Notes under the pieces: model-generated | What the model was told of the DNA's origin: nothing | The model's database searches: none | What the model saw: only the letters and a program-made list of their open reading frames with translations | NCBI RefSeq assembly: GCF_000226095.1 | Contig: NC_016472.1 | Span: forward strand, 1,116,001-1,180,000 | DNA: 64,000 nucleotides | Source of the DNA: Thermothelomyces thermophilus ATCC 42464 | Taxonomy: Eukaryota; Ascomycota; Sordariomycetes; Sordariales; Chaetomiaceae | Reading direction: 5' to 3' | Shown here: piece after piece, positions 21,873 through 34,700 of the stretch | Layout of the letters: every line of letters begins with the position of its first letter | Position numbering within the stretch: position 1 is the stretch's first letter | Position numbers and translations under genes: made by a program

Positions 21873-24115
21873 TCGAAGGGCCCTAACCTGTTTCCCAGGT
21901 TAGTGTTAACCTCTTTAGTCGTTTAGCTAATAGCGGCTTTGTCTATCGTGCTCATTTCTGTAAGCTATTGAGTACTTATAGCTTCCTACTATTAGGTCCG
22001 TTCTGCTTTCTATTGTACGTGCCATAGCTTCATCCGAAGCTCCCGAATTCGTAACTTCTTTTTGTCTATGTGGTAGAGGTAATCGTTACTTTAGCATAAG
22101 TCCTATATGTTTCGTCCTGTTCCGCAGTGCCTAGGCTAGGCTCGTTTTGGAACTATCGTAATGCTTTCTAGACTCCGGTCTTCAATCTTCTAGAGCAATT
22201 CGGCCGCTCTATTTCCTATATTATAGACCTATTCCACCAGGCGTAAGCTTCTGTCCTCATTTTCTTGTCGGGTTGGCCAGTGGTTGTTCTCGAATTTGTC
22301 ACGGAAGTGATATCGGCATTTGTATACCACATATTAGAACCAGGGCACTTGTGTATATGCCTCATGTCGAAGGTATAATCGTGTAGTGTCGCCTGGGAGG
22401 TATTGGAATTCTCTCCCAAATCCTTCCCACTGTACGTAGACTGTAGGTACTCTAATGCTAAGGTAGGGGTGTTTCTTCTAGTAGCTTTCCTATATACGCT
22501 CGTCTTTTCCGTGGTTCGCGCGCATAAACTAATATTCTAGGTTCCGTATATCGTTACTAAGTTGCTAATCGTCAAAGTACTCGGTATAGCTATCGGGTCT
22601 ATCATATACCATAAGCTGTTCTCCTTTGATAGTTTCTACGATACGTCGGAGTTCCCTCGTCTCGTCCCTCATCTCATTGCTCTACTAGGCAAGTTAAGTC
22701 AAACGTTTATCCTATTTACGTAGTTCCGTGTTAAGCCGGAAAACTTCGTTACGGTACTCTTCGATTTGTTCCTATAGGAATAGAACATTAGGTCTGGGTC
22801 TTTCGGTTCCTTAGGTGTTGGTCGTCTACGATCTATCCTGCCTCTATATAACTGTAAAACCCTACTACCCTAAGGCTAGGAGAATCGAAATTAGCAGTAC
22901 GTACTCTCCGGTTGTATCCCATTTAGCAGGACCTATCTCTAGGTTTATAGTAACCAGTTCGGAATACAGTACTTGTTCGTCTTTACCGTTGCCGTCGTGT
23001 CCAAAACTGTCCGTGTTACTGCCCTTGTCTTTATAGCTCGTAGCTACTACTTCGGTAACATTCTTAGTGGTTTCGTCGATATCCGTGATTTCTTTTCCAG
23101 GGACTAGCTTCCACTCTTTCTTCGGGCTTCGACATTCTCGCTTATAGTGCCCTTTCTTTCCGTAGTTATAGTAGGTAACATTAGACTTGTCTTTGGTCAT
23201 CTTCTTCCGGTCCTACTTCTACGCTACGTCTATATCTATAGCTCTAGGGTATATCCCATACGAAGTACTAACATACGTTTGCTTTTTCTTATTGTTAGCT
23301 TTGACTATGGTTCTATTTGTTTGACCTCGTTTCTACTACTCTTGTACGTAGAGCCGATTATCGATTCTAATGGCCTGTACGATATATTTGTCCAAAGTCT
23401 TAGGTCGATCGTACTTATATAGCTTGTCTTTAACCTTTTCCTTTAGGCCGTTATAGAATAATTGCATTAATGCCTTGTCGTTAAGCTAAGACTTAAACAT
23501 GTCCTGTCTAAACTATATAGCGTAGGAGGCTACTAACTTGGTCTATCAGAGATTAGCAAGTCTTTCTTACGTATGGATTTTCTCGTCTTTGTCGCTAAAA
23601 ACCTTCCGAAGCTCTTCTTTGAAACGATCGTAAGATCGGAAGACTACCTATATAAATACATCTCGGTCGTCTTCATCTTCCTCGGTGAGGTAGTCGTTCC
23701 ACGTAGGCTCAAACTATCTAAGTGCCTTGCCCTCTAGTCTCATGGCTACATAAAGGACTTTGGCTTTTTTGTCTAGAAACTTGTCGTTATTAAGCTAGAA
23801 GTAAGATCAGAGGTTTGTCAGGAATCCTATAAGATCCTCCTTAGTTCCTCTATATTTACTAGGTAGTTTGATCTTGATGCGGCTCGCTTTGACGGTCTCG
23901 AGTGTCTCGATTTTGGTATAAGCCTTGTTAATCAATTTCTGCAAGTACTTTTCGCCGTTCTCAAGTTCCTTGATTCGAGCTTGAGCAGCCTTGTCTCTCT
24001 GGTCTAACTCCTAGATCCGCTGCTAGAGTTGACTAAGCTAGGCAAGCAGTTGTTCGGCCGTGACGTCGGTAGCTATGTCGGTGTCAAGGTCGAAGTCACC
24101 TCTGTTCTAAACTAT
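21854..24115 (-). pseudogene. A-el2 gag, start codon lost
   Basis: The 2262-bp gag frame is in place, but its first codon is ATA (24113-24115) where A-el1 and A-el3 have ATG, a TpG to TpA change. The CCHC knuckle is in the open part 22865-23200 (YYNYGKKGHYKREC), with the first two Cys read as Tyr. It ends GPFEGPENH before TAA 21854-21856. The pol overlap is as in the other copies. Confidence 0.87.
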
Positions 24116-24142
24116 GATAGAACAAAGGGAGTAATAGCAACG

Positions 24143-24541
24143 TGTGACAAACCTAACTTAGACTTCTTCTAAAAGGGTTTAGACGAAGGTAGATTGAGCG
24201 GAGCTAGTAAGCAGGTTGTCTAAGGGATTCGGTGAAGCTAAAGGGTTTATAACAACACTTTAGTTGTCTCCTTACAATGTTAGGGTACTGTAAGTTGTGA
24301 TTGCTATCACTGGTAAACTCCTAGAGTTTACTAGAACGAGTGACTATATACAATTTCCTTGTCCTTCCCCCTTGAGTCTTGATCGTGCGATTGCTACTAC
24401 GATCCTGTGATCGTTACCTAAGTGCTCGTCTTAGTCGAAGTGCGATCACTACGATCACTTCCTGATTAGTCCTTAGGTCTTGTGGTTCCTGATTGGTTCT
24501 GTGCGCCTTACTGGGTCGCCTTATGCAGCCAAATCGTGACA
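24143..24541 (-). repeat. 5' LTR of A-el2
   Basis: This 399-bp LTR is equal in length to 17060-17458. The TSD TTATA follows at 24542. Confidence 0.95.
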
Positions 24542-24546
24542 TTATA
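24542..24546. repeat. Target-site duplication TTATA, right of A-el2
   Basis: Exact match to 17055-17059. Confidence 0.9.
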
Positions 24547-24551
24547 GCTAT
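24547..24551 (-). pseudogene. Gene X start region (ATA in place of ATG)
   Basis: On the - strand the frame reads ACA ATA GCT, then continues on the far side of A-el2 as ATA ATA GCT AAG. ACAATGGCT would be a good fungal start context, with A at -3. The ATA at 24549-24551 fits ATG changed by RIP. This is inference: no earlier in-frame ATG was looked for beyond about 150 bases upstream. Confidence 0.5.
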
Positions 24552-25149
24552 TGTTAGGTGGTTCTAGATTAACAAAACTTAGCCAAAATCGCTAAAACTT
24601 GGTAGTTTCTTATATATATAATAGAATAAGCAAAAGGGAGTAGGAAAACAAACTCTAAAGCCTCCTTTTAATGGAAATGGTGATATATAGGCTATGGGAG
24701 ATAGCTATATAATGGTAGGTTAATAGAAAGGGCTAGGTTAAAGGGTCTAGTAGTTAGAAAAGAAGGTAGTTATTAAAGAAGTTATAGAAGAAGTAGAAGA
24801 GGTTTAAAGAGGTAAAAAATAGTAGGAAAACTAGGGTTCTTATAATTTAGGGTAGGGCTTTAAAGATAGGATGAAAAGTGCCTAAATAAGAGGGGTGTTA
24901 GGCCCTATTAACCGGAATGGGTAGGCTATTTAGCCCTATTAATTAAATAAGTAGCTATTTAATAGGTTAGCCAAGCTAGGTATATAGTTTAAAGTAATGG
25001 TTAAAGCTTTATCTATAACGAGTAGTGGAATTAAAGCAAATATAGTAGGTAAAGGATAGGTTTAAGGGGAGTAGTAATAGGCTTTCTAGTGTTAAACCAG
25101 ATTCTAGGGTATCCTATTAAAGGTATACGCCCCTAGGCACTATTTAGCC
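24552..25149 (-). other. Upstream region of gene X / 3' flank of B-minus
   Basis: No ORF is seen. On the - strand the stretch is pyrimidine-rich at about 24.76-24.82 kb and has a TATATATA run at 24612-24621, about 65 bp before the gene X start, so it looks like a promoter region. The 3' LTR of B-minus would be expected here, but I could not define its ends. TGTTAGG at 24552 could be an LTR end, but no partner copy exists in the window. Confidence 0.35.
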
Positions 25150-28100
25150 TCTTCCTAGCTAGAAATGACGCCTTAGGCCTTCTATTTAGGTGGCCTGCCT
25201 TGCTTTTTTCTAGGTAGCAGTTAAATCTAGTAGCGATTCTCGTATTCCTAAATTAATTTGCTAGTAGTAGCTTCGAGTTTGCTTTTCGGAAGCTACTAGT
25301 CGTCCTTTGCGTTAAATCTAAGCTAACGGACAAGGTATTCTACCTTCGGGCGCTTCTTTCTACGTACTCGATAGTCGACGATCTTCTTAATCTTCTAGTA
25401 TTCCTTGCTATTAACTAGAATTGGCTATAGTAGAGGAGCGGTTCTTTTAAATAGATTAGGACCTTGTTTAATGTGGTAAAGCTAGGCAATAGATACGACT
25501 AGGTGGACTTTCTAGGATTTGGGAAAAGCTAACTTATATACTAGTTTTCCTACCCTCTGTTTGATCTTAAATGGTCTTGCCCTTTGGGCTAACCACTTCC
25601 TATTAGGTTTGCCAGGTAGGTAGTAGCCTTTGTATAGATATAGCTAGACGGTGTCTCTAACCTTGAATTTAGTAGGTATATATCTCTAGTTATACTATAA
25701 CTTAGCTATAGCTATGGCTTGGTTGATCATTTTACTAGCTTTGGCCTAGTAGTACTTATATAGGATTTCTAAAGCTTCCTATCTACTAGAGTTAGCGGTC
25801 CTCTTGCTAAGGATATCTAGGACTAAGTATAGCTTAAACCTATATACTAGCTCATTCGGTAACCTTCTAATACTAGTGACTAGGGTATTATTAAGGTAGT
25901 GCTATAGAGTAGGGAGGATCTTAACCTATAAGCGATCAGAATTGGCTATAAAGTTTATTCTAAGTACGATTTCCATAGTCTAGTTTGTCTGTTCGAACTA
26001 GCCGTCGGTCTATAGGTAGTAGGCTATAAAAAACAATAGCTTAGTTCCTAGTAGTAAGAATATTTCCTTCTATAGGTTAAATATAAACTTAGGGTTACGA
26101 TCGCTGATAATCTAGGTAGGTATACCCTAGTCAATGAATATCTAGGTCCTTAGAAGAACAGTTACCTATTCCTTGGCTATATATATCCGGCAGCCTGCTA
26201 TAAGTAGCTTCTTCTTACTAAACTTATATATTACGGTATAGAGTATATCTGCTAGTATATAGCCTTCGAGTGATTAGAGGGTCCTAACGGTTGGTACCGG
26301 CGGCAAGTCGGTAATAAAGTCTATAGCTACTATATAGTATAGTGTCGACTAGGTCCGAATTAGCTAGAGTTCCCCTGGTAGTAGGTTCCGGTTGGTCGAG
26401 TTTGCCTAGTATACCTTATAATACCATACGAACTTTGAGACTTTCTAAGCCTTCTTATAAAAATAGATAGCTATAAGCTCGTTTATCATCTTGTTTTTAC
26501 CGAAATAGTATATATCATTATAAATAATCTAAAGGATTAGGTTAATATAGCTTTCCGGTAGGTAGAGTCTCCTAGTACTATCAAAGTCGATATGGAAAAG
26601 TGGCCTATTTGTTAATTTGAACGGTCTTATAGGCAGTTTTGGCTATCTACATTTCCTAACCCCGTTCTAGTCATTTCTAACCAGGTCCTTCTCGCTTTTA
26701 TAGAGTATATAATGGATAGGTCTATACTTACGGTCCTTAGGATAGCTAGTAATGATCCTAGCCCTAAAGTTATCACTAAGCACTGGTTCTATAATAGTTA
26801 TATCTATTATAAAGATATCCTTATCCTAGTGCTTAATCTAGATATCTCTAAGTTTGTTAACCGGATTATCCTTAACCTTTAGATCCTCTTATTCCTATAT
26901 AGGTAGTCTTGATAATGTATTAGGTACGACATTTAAGGTTCCTAAGATATGGAAGATATTAAGGTTAAATCCGGATAGGTAATTAGTAGTATTAGCTAGC
27001 TTAAGGTTAGCCTTAGCTAGATCTATTGTAATTAGGGACGTATACTTTATAATCCCTTTTATAGGAGTATAGTTAATAAGGACATTGATTAGATGCCTAT
27101 TCGATTAGACTATCTTTCTAAGCTTTCTAATTACCTAGACAAGTATAGTGATCTCTACCTTAATAAATCTATAGCATTTTTTAATATTAGTAGTCGCTTA
27201 TAATATAAATAGGATAGGCTATACCTTACTTATAGGAATATCCTTACTAGGAATTTTCTCTCCATCCTAGTCACCCTTAAGTTAGAAGGTAATAACGTTA
27301 TAGCCGTTACGGTAGGCATCTAACTTTAGGAATAGTAGCTTTTCTAAGCGGTAGTAATAGAGGAACTCCTAGTTATATAGGTACTCCCATAATAGTCGGA
27401 ATAACTTAAGTTCTTTCCTAGTTAGAGTAAATTTAACAGTAGATATAACCGCTTTCTAGGTATATTTAGCTTTCCTAAGGTTTAATTTTCCTTCCTTCTA
27501 GGCTGCTACCATTAGTGCTGTCTTCCGGGCTTAGAGTGGCCTTGCTTTGGTATTAAACTATAGAATGTCTTTCCTAAGCTATCTAGCCATCCTAAGGTAG
27601 TGCTCTAAGCTATCGAGAGTATCTAGGAACTTTAGCTTCTTAAAGGTAGCGATACGGTCGTTAGTTTTAGTAATGCCTTTACTATTTATAATATACCTAA
27701 GGAGTCTCATAGCTAGGTATCCTATGAAGGATTTAGTGATACTAATATGGATATAGGCCTTATTAAGGATTTCGTAAATGGTATATAGGTATTCTAGGTA
27801 TTCCTCTTCTACTTTGCTAAAGATAATAATATTGTCGATATATACCCTGATAAAATAGTAGTGTTTAAGGAAAAGTCTATCTATATAGTATTATATAAAT
27901 ATAGGTACGTTTTTAAAACCTATAAGTACTATATTAGATTTCTCTAGGCTATAGTAGCTTATAACTACTATATAGTTACTATATTCCTTAGTAACTAGTA
28001 ACTAGTGAAAGAATCCTAAAGTATCTAGGGCTATAAAGAACTTATTACTAACTATAGTAGCTATAATGTCGTCCTAGTCAGGTAAGGGGTAAACATCTAG

Positions 28101-29027
28101 AACTATAATTACGTTTAATAGTTATAGGTCGATTATACTTTAGCTCTTCTTAACTTCTACTCCTAGCTTCTTAGTAATCTTCCTCTATATAATAAATACT
28201 AGGTATATAATAGGGGTTAGTTTATCTATAAAAGTGAATCTGCCGGATGCCTAGAGCTAGTTATAATACTTATCTAGAGCCTTATAGTCTTTAAGCCCTA
28301 TTAGGTATAGTCTAACTATATAGACTTGCTTTTACTAACCATTAACCAGGTTAATCTATATCTTCTAGTTTTCTAGCATTAGTACGATTCCCCTATCATA
28401 GTAAAGGTTATATCTATCTAGAAGTTCCTTTACCTCAAGCGTAAACTCGGGATTTACGTTAGCAATGCTAACACTATTCTTGCTTTTAATAGCTAGTATA
28501 TCGTTAGGTTTCTTAATGCCGTAAGATAGGATATAAAAGTTAACTCTGTTCAGTAGCTAAAGATCCTAGCTATTGTCGCTAGTATCTTCTTAGTAATATG
28601 CTTACTAGGTCCCTTCTAGCTTTTCCTTTAGCTCCTATTTAGTAATTCCTTCCTAGACCTTGGTCTATATATCCTCTATATCGCTTGCCTTAACCTAGGC
28701 AGTAGTGTCCTCCCTATAGTATTCTAAGAGGTAGCTAATCTTATCTCCTTTCCAGATAACTATAGGGACATTGGTATTATTTCTAACGATAGCTACTAGG
28801 GGTATACGCCGATTAACTATAGTATCCTAGACTCCGTCTTGGCTAGTAGTAAAGTAAAAGCACTTACCCTCTAGGACATTGTTAGGTAATAGTATAAAGT
28901 AAGTCTCAACTATCTAGGTAGAGTATATAAGAATAATAATATATTAGATAGTAGTAACCTTCTAAGAGATAGGTTTAGGGTTCTTCTTTATAACGTCCCT
29001 ATAGACCTTTATATTTGCTAGCAATCT
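25150..29027 (-). pseudogene. B-minus: pol with chromodomain (chromovirus family B)
   Basis: From right to left on the - strand: the start of protease, RT at about 27.6-28.5 kb (VYIDNIIIF in the YxDD position), RNase H at about 26.9-27.3 kb, integrase at about 25.4-26.6 kb (GIPTxIISDR), then a chromodomain at about 25.2-25.43 kb (IVDYRVRRKK, VEYLVR, LPKSKLEATTSKLI). The tail LLPRKKxGRPPK is an AT-hook-like motif. A-el3 cuts the frame at 29027, in the protease end. The sequence matches B-plus in the opposite direction, and the chromodomain is present only here. RIP stops are throughout. Confidence 0.75.
29023..29027. repeat. Target-site duplication AATCT, left of A-el3
   Basis: It pairs with GATCT at 36555-36559; the single G/A difference is a transition. 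The B-plus copy shows the uninterrupted target. Confidence 0.8.
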
Positions 29028-29449
29028 TGTCACGATTTAGCTACATAAGGCGACCCGGCAAGGCGCATAGGACCAATCAGGAACCACAAGACCTAAGGAC
29101 TAATCAGGAAGTAATCACAGTGATCGCACTTCGATCAAGATGAGCACTTGGGTAACGATCGCAGGATCGTAGCAGCGATCGCACGATCAAGACTTAAGGA
29201 GGAAGGACAGGGAATTGTATATAGTCACTCGTTCCACCAGACTCTGGCAAACTCTAGGAGTTTACCAATGGTAACAATCATAATCACAGTACTCATACTA
29301 AGCATTGCTAATTACTATAAGAGATAACTCTAAGTGTTGTTATAAACCCTTTAGCTTTACCGAATCCCTTAGACGACCTGCCTACCTGTCTTGCTTAATC
29401 TACCTTTGTCTAAACCCTTTTAGAAGAAGTCTAAGCTAGGTTCATTACA
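29028..29449 (+). repeat. 5' LTR of A-el3
   Basis: It starts TGTCACGATTTAG and ends GTTCATTACA, 422 bp. The internal part begins CGTTATTACTACTCCC, again with no TGG at the border. Confidence 0.95.
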
Positions 29450-29476
29450 CGTTATTACTACTCCCTTTGTTTTATT

Positions 29477-31738
29477 ATGGTTTGGAATAGAGGTGACCTT
29501 GACCTTGATATCGACATGGCTATTAACGTTACAGCCGAATAGCTGCTTACCTAGATCGGTTAACTCTAGTAGCGAATTTAAGAGTTAGACTAGAGAGATA
29601 AGGTTACTTAAGCCTAAATTAAGGAACTCGAGAACGGCGAAAAGTATTTGTAGAAACTAGTTAACGAGGCCTATGCCAAAATCGAAGTACTCGAGACTAC
29701 TAAAGCGAGCCGCATCAAGATCAAACTACCTAGCAAATACAGAGGAACCAAGGAAGATCTCGTAGGATTCCTAACAAACCTCCGATCCTACTTCCGGCTT
29801 AATAACAATAAGTTTCCAGATAACAAAGCCAAAGTTCTCTATATAGCCACGAGATTAGAGGGCAAGGCACTTAGATAGTTTAAGCCTACGTAGAACGACT
29901 ATCTTACTAAGGAAGACGAAGATGACCAAGACGCGTTTATACAGGTAGTCTTCTAATCTTACGACCGTTTCGAAGAAGAGCTTCGGAAGGTTTTTAGTGA
30001 CAAAGACGAGAAGATTTATACGCAAGAAAGACTTGCCAATCTCCAACAGACCAAGTCAGTAGCCTCCTATACTATATAGTTTAGACAGGACATATTCAAG
30101 TCTTAGCTTAATAACGAGGCGTTGATATAACTATTCTATAATAGCTTGAAGGAAAAGGTCAAAGACAAGCTATATAAGTATGATCGGCCTAAGACCCTAG
30201 ACGAATACATTATATAGGCTATTAGAATCGATAATCGACTCTATATACAAGAGTAGCAGAAACGAGGACAAATGAATGGAACCATAGTTAAGGCTAACGA
30301 CAAGAAAAAGCGAGTGTACGTCAGTACCTCGTACAGGACGTACCCCAGAGCTATAGATGTAGACGTAGCATAGAAGCAGGATAAGAAGAAGACGGCCAAA
30401 GACAAGTCTAACGTTACCTACTATAATTATAGAAAGAAAGGACACTACAAACGAGAATATCGAAGCCTAAAGAAAGACTAGAAACTAGTCCCTAGAAAAG
30501 AAATTGCAGATATCGACGAAACCACTAAGAACGTCACCGAAGTAGCAGCCACGAGCTACAAAGATAAGGATAGTAATATAGATAGTTTCGGACATAACGG
30601 CAATAGAGAAGATAGACAAGTACTATACTCCGAACTAGTTACTATAAACCTAGAGACAGGTCTCGCTGAATAGGACACGGTAGGAGAGTACGTACTACTA
30701 ATTTCGACTCTCCTAGCCTTAAGATAGTAGGGTTTTACGATCACGTAGAGGCAGGATAGATCGTAGACAACCGACACCTAAGGAACCAAAAGACCCGGAC
30801 CTAATGTTCTATTCCTCTAGGAACGAATCGAAGGGTACCGTAACGAAGTTTTCTAGCTTAATACGGAATTGTACGAACGGGATGAACGTTTGACTTAACT
30901 TGCCTAGTAAAGCGATAAGATAAGGGACGAAACGAGGGAACTCTAACGTATTATAGAAACTATTAAAGGAAAATAGCTTATAGTATATAATAGACCCGAT
31001 AGCTACACCGAGTACCTTGACAATTAGCAACTTAGTAACGACGTATAGAACCTAGAATACTAGTTTATGCGTGCAAACCGCGGAAAAGACAAGCATACGT
31101 AGGAAAGCTATTAGAAGAAACACTCCTACCTTAGCATTAGAGTACCTATAGTCTATATATAGTGGGAAGGATTTGGGAGAGAATTCCAATACCTCCTAGG
31201 CAACGCTATGCAACTGCACCCTCGATATAAAGCATATGCATAAGTACCCTAGTTCTAGTGTATGGCATACGAATGCTAATATTACTTCTACGACAAATTC
31301 AAAAACAATCACTAGCCAACCTGACAAGGAAATGAGGACGGGAGCTTATACCTTGTAGAGTAGGTCTACGATGTAGGAAGCAGAGCAGCCGAATTGCTCT
31401 GGAAGATTGAAGACCGGAGTCTAGAAGGCATCACAATAGTTCCAAAACGGGCCTAGCCTAGGTACTATGGAATAAAACAAGACATATAAGACTTATGCTA
31501 GAGCAATAATTGCCTCTACCACGTGGACGAAAAGAAGTTATAAATTCGGGAGCTTTAGATAAAGCTATAGCACGTACGACGGAAAGCAGAACGGACCTAA
31601 TGGTAGGAAGCTATAAGCACCTAATAGCTTATAGAAATAAGCACGATAGACAAAGCCGCTATTAGCCGAACGACTAAAGAGGTTAGCACTAACCTAGGAA
31701 ACGGGTCAGGGCCCTTCGAGGGGCCCAAAAACCATTAA
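29477..31738 (+). pseudogene. A-el3 gag
   Basis: ATG 29477 to TAA 31736-31738, 754 codons, frame fully in phase. The capsid part has LRSYFRLNNNKFPDNKAK; the knuckle at about 30.41-30.47 kb reads YYNYRKKGHYKREY, with Cys changed to Tyr; the C-terminus is GPFEGPKNH. The start codon is kept here. The 18 bases before the stop overlap pol in the -1 frame. Confidence 0.87.
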
Positions 31739-34700
31739 CGACCGCATAGCGACGAGTAGTAGCATAATATAGGAGGAACTACCGCAAGAGACCACTATAT
31801 CGAGACCTCCTAGCAGAAATATAGGAAATCGCCGCAATCTTTAGATGACGACGGCATAACAAGCGACTATAGATAACAGCACAATGGGAACAGCACAAAA
31901 TGCTTACACTAGTAGATAGTAGAGCAGAGATGAACCTGATTTTACCGACGCTTGTAAACTAGCTACAGATACCCTAGAGAATGAAGTAGAAGCATGGCAT
32001 AGTCAAAGGACTATTTCTAACGTAATAGGTATATAAGGAGACCGAACCGATCGATATCACTATAGTAGGGAAGACTATAGTAGTTATATTTAGTATCGTG
32101 GATATAGGCGACGACAAAGACATAATACTAGGGTTACCATGGTATAAAGATTATAACTTAGATATTAGCTAGAAGAATGATAGCTACCTACGACCCTAAA
32201 CGGAGTCATATTCGACTAGTAAGATAGGGAGCGTACAAGGATCACGAGAGGACGATGCTCGAGGAAAGGCATATCCTACGGATTTACTACAAGAGACAAA
32301 CAATAGTAGGCAGACCATTACGGACTCTAGAAGAAGCGGTATAACGACACTAACGTTATAATAGGAGGAACGAGCTAAACCGCCGATAGCTATTCTCTCT
32401 ATTGACAAATGTAGAGCACTGTAACTAGAGTAGTAGGTCGAGATAGGAGAAATCGCTAGCATCGCCATAGACAGAACCAAGTTCGCATACTATTAGAAAG
32501 CCGAGAGACAAGATAAGACTAGGGAAGTACTAAAGGAATACGAAGGACACCTAGCATTCGAACCGAAGTATCTAGAAGGATTACTAGAACACGGCCTATA
32601 GGATCACGAGATCAAGCTTAAGGAAGGAGTATGACTAAAGTTCTTTAAGATTTACTATATAAGCCAGACGTAGAACGAAGAACTTAAGCGATATTTAGAG
32701 GAAAACCTTCGAAGAGGATATATCTGCCTGTCGATATCGCTAGCAGGCTACCTAATCCTATTTATGCCAAAGAAAGATGGAAAGCTACGGTTATATGTCG
32801 ACTATTGGCAACTTAACGAATAGACCGTGAAAAACCGATACCTATTACCGCTAATCTCACGGCTCTAAGATTAGTTAGCAAGAGCCCAATATTTTACGCG
32901 TCTTGACTTGCTATCGGCCTATAACTATATATAGATCAAAGAAGGCAACAAGTGGAAAACGGCCTTTAGGACACCTTATAGCCACTATAAGTACCTCGTT
33001 ATGCCATTTAGACTTATAAATATGCTAGCAACGTTCTAAGCCCTAATTGATTAAGCTATCTAACCCTTTCTCGACAAATTTACGGTATATTATCTCGACG
33101 ATATACTTATCTTCTCTAAGACGATAGACAAACACTAGAAACACGTAAGAGAAGTACTAGACGCACTATATGCGTATAAGCTATCAGTTAATAAGGAAAA
33201 GAGCGAATTCCATGTTAGGAAAACGGTGTTTTTAGGGTATAAAATATCCCTAGGACAAATCCGGATAGAACCTTCAAAGGTTAAAGCTATCAAGAATTGG
33301 CCACAACCAACGATAGTCACGGAAGTACGAAGCTTTATTGGATTTGCAAACTTCTACCGAATATTTATCAGGAACTTTAGAGCGATCGTACGACCTTTGT
33401 ACGAACTTACTAAGAAGAATACTAAATTCCAATAGGAAGGACAACATAAGCAAGCATTTATATAGATCTGCGACACCATTACTAAAGACCTAGTACTGGT
33501 ACTACCAGACCCTAAGAGGCCATTCGAGGTAGAAACGGACGCTTCAGACTACGCCATCGGAGGACAATTAAGACAACGAGACGGACAAGGAAAGCTATAT
33601 CCTATAGCCCTCTTTTTAAAGAAGCTCGACAGACCATATCTTAATTATCCGATCCACGACAAGGAACTACTTACAATTGTCGAAGCTTTCAAGGAATAGC
33701 AACTATACCTTAGTAGCACGATTAAACTAGTGTAAGTATATACGGATTACAAGAATTTACGATACTTTATAATAACAAAGGAACTTAATAGATGACAAAT
33801 ACAATAGGTAGAATTCCTTGCAGAATTTAACTTCGAGATCTGCTATAAGAAGGGCAAAGAAAACGTACAAGCAGATATCTTAAGCCGACAAACAGATCAT
33901 ACAAAAGGACGAACGGAAACAACACTACCATTATTCAAGGAACGAGCAGACGGAACGCTACATTACGAAACGTAGACACCTATAAAAGATGATCTACTCG
34001 ACTTATTCCTAGAATGTTACGCAATCTTTCGAGAAGAAAGGATTAACAAGATATAGTATCAAGTAACACCCGGACCACCGGTACCTGACAAAGTGGAAGA
34101 AAAAGATGGGAAACTCTAGTACCAAGGCAAAGTATATATCCACGACAAAGACCAATAGCTACAAATGATTCGAAAGCTCCACGAGTCAAAGCTCGGAGGA
34201 CACAAAGGAGTTACAAAGACTGTCGTACAAGTCAAGAAACACTACGACTTTCTATAGCTAACGATACAAGTCAAGGAAGTCGTATAGAACTACGACATCT
34301 GCAATCGAAGCAAAACGGCACGATATAAGCCGTATAGACTACTTTAGGCACTACTAATAGCTAACAAACTATAGAGTTTAGTTATAATAGACTTCATTAT
34401 AAAGCTACTAGAATCTAAGGACACGGCTATAGGGGTAATCTACAATAGTATTCTCACTATAGTAGACCGCCTAACTAAATAGGCATACTTCTTTCCCTAT
34501 AAGGAGTCCTAGATAGCAGAACAGTTAGCAGACGTAATCTATTGGCAAGTTACATTAGTGCACGCTTGGCCGCGAGAATGGATCACCGATAGAGACACCA
34601 AATTCACATCGAAATTCTAGCAAGCATTAATGCAACGATTAGGCGTTAATAGCAAACTGTCAACGGCATATTACCTACAGACCGACGGATAAATGGAGCG

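Larger units (their letters stand above)
17060..24541 (-). mobile_element. A-el2: complete family A chromovirus (A1b type)
   Basis: This is a full-length element of 7482 bp with two 399-bp LTRs and perfect TSD TTATA. The order is as in A-el1. Long open pieces remain: integrase zinc-binding part 19245-19427, integrase C-terminal part 18546-18779, zinc-knuckle part 22865-23200 and the antisense ORF start 17591-17830. This suggests less RIP than A-el1, A-el3 or A-el5 and so a younger or less exposed insertion. The LTR is shorter than the 422-bp LTRs of A-el3 and A-el5. Confidence 0.95.

Noticed and set aside
24552-25149. Possible 3' LTR of B-minus starting TGTTAGG at 24552
   Set aside because: B-plus is cut before its LTR, so there is no second copy to test it; the stretch reads equally well as gene X promoter.
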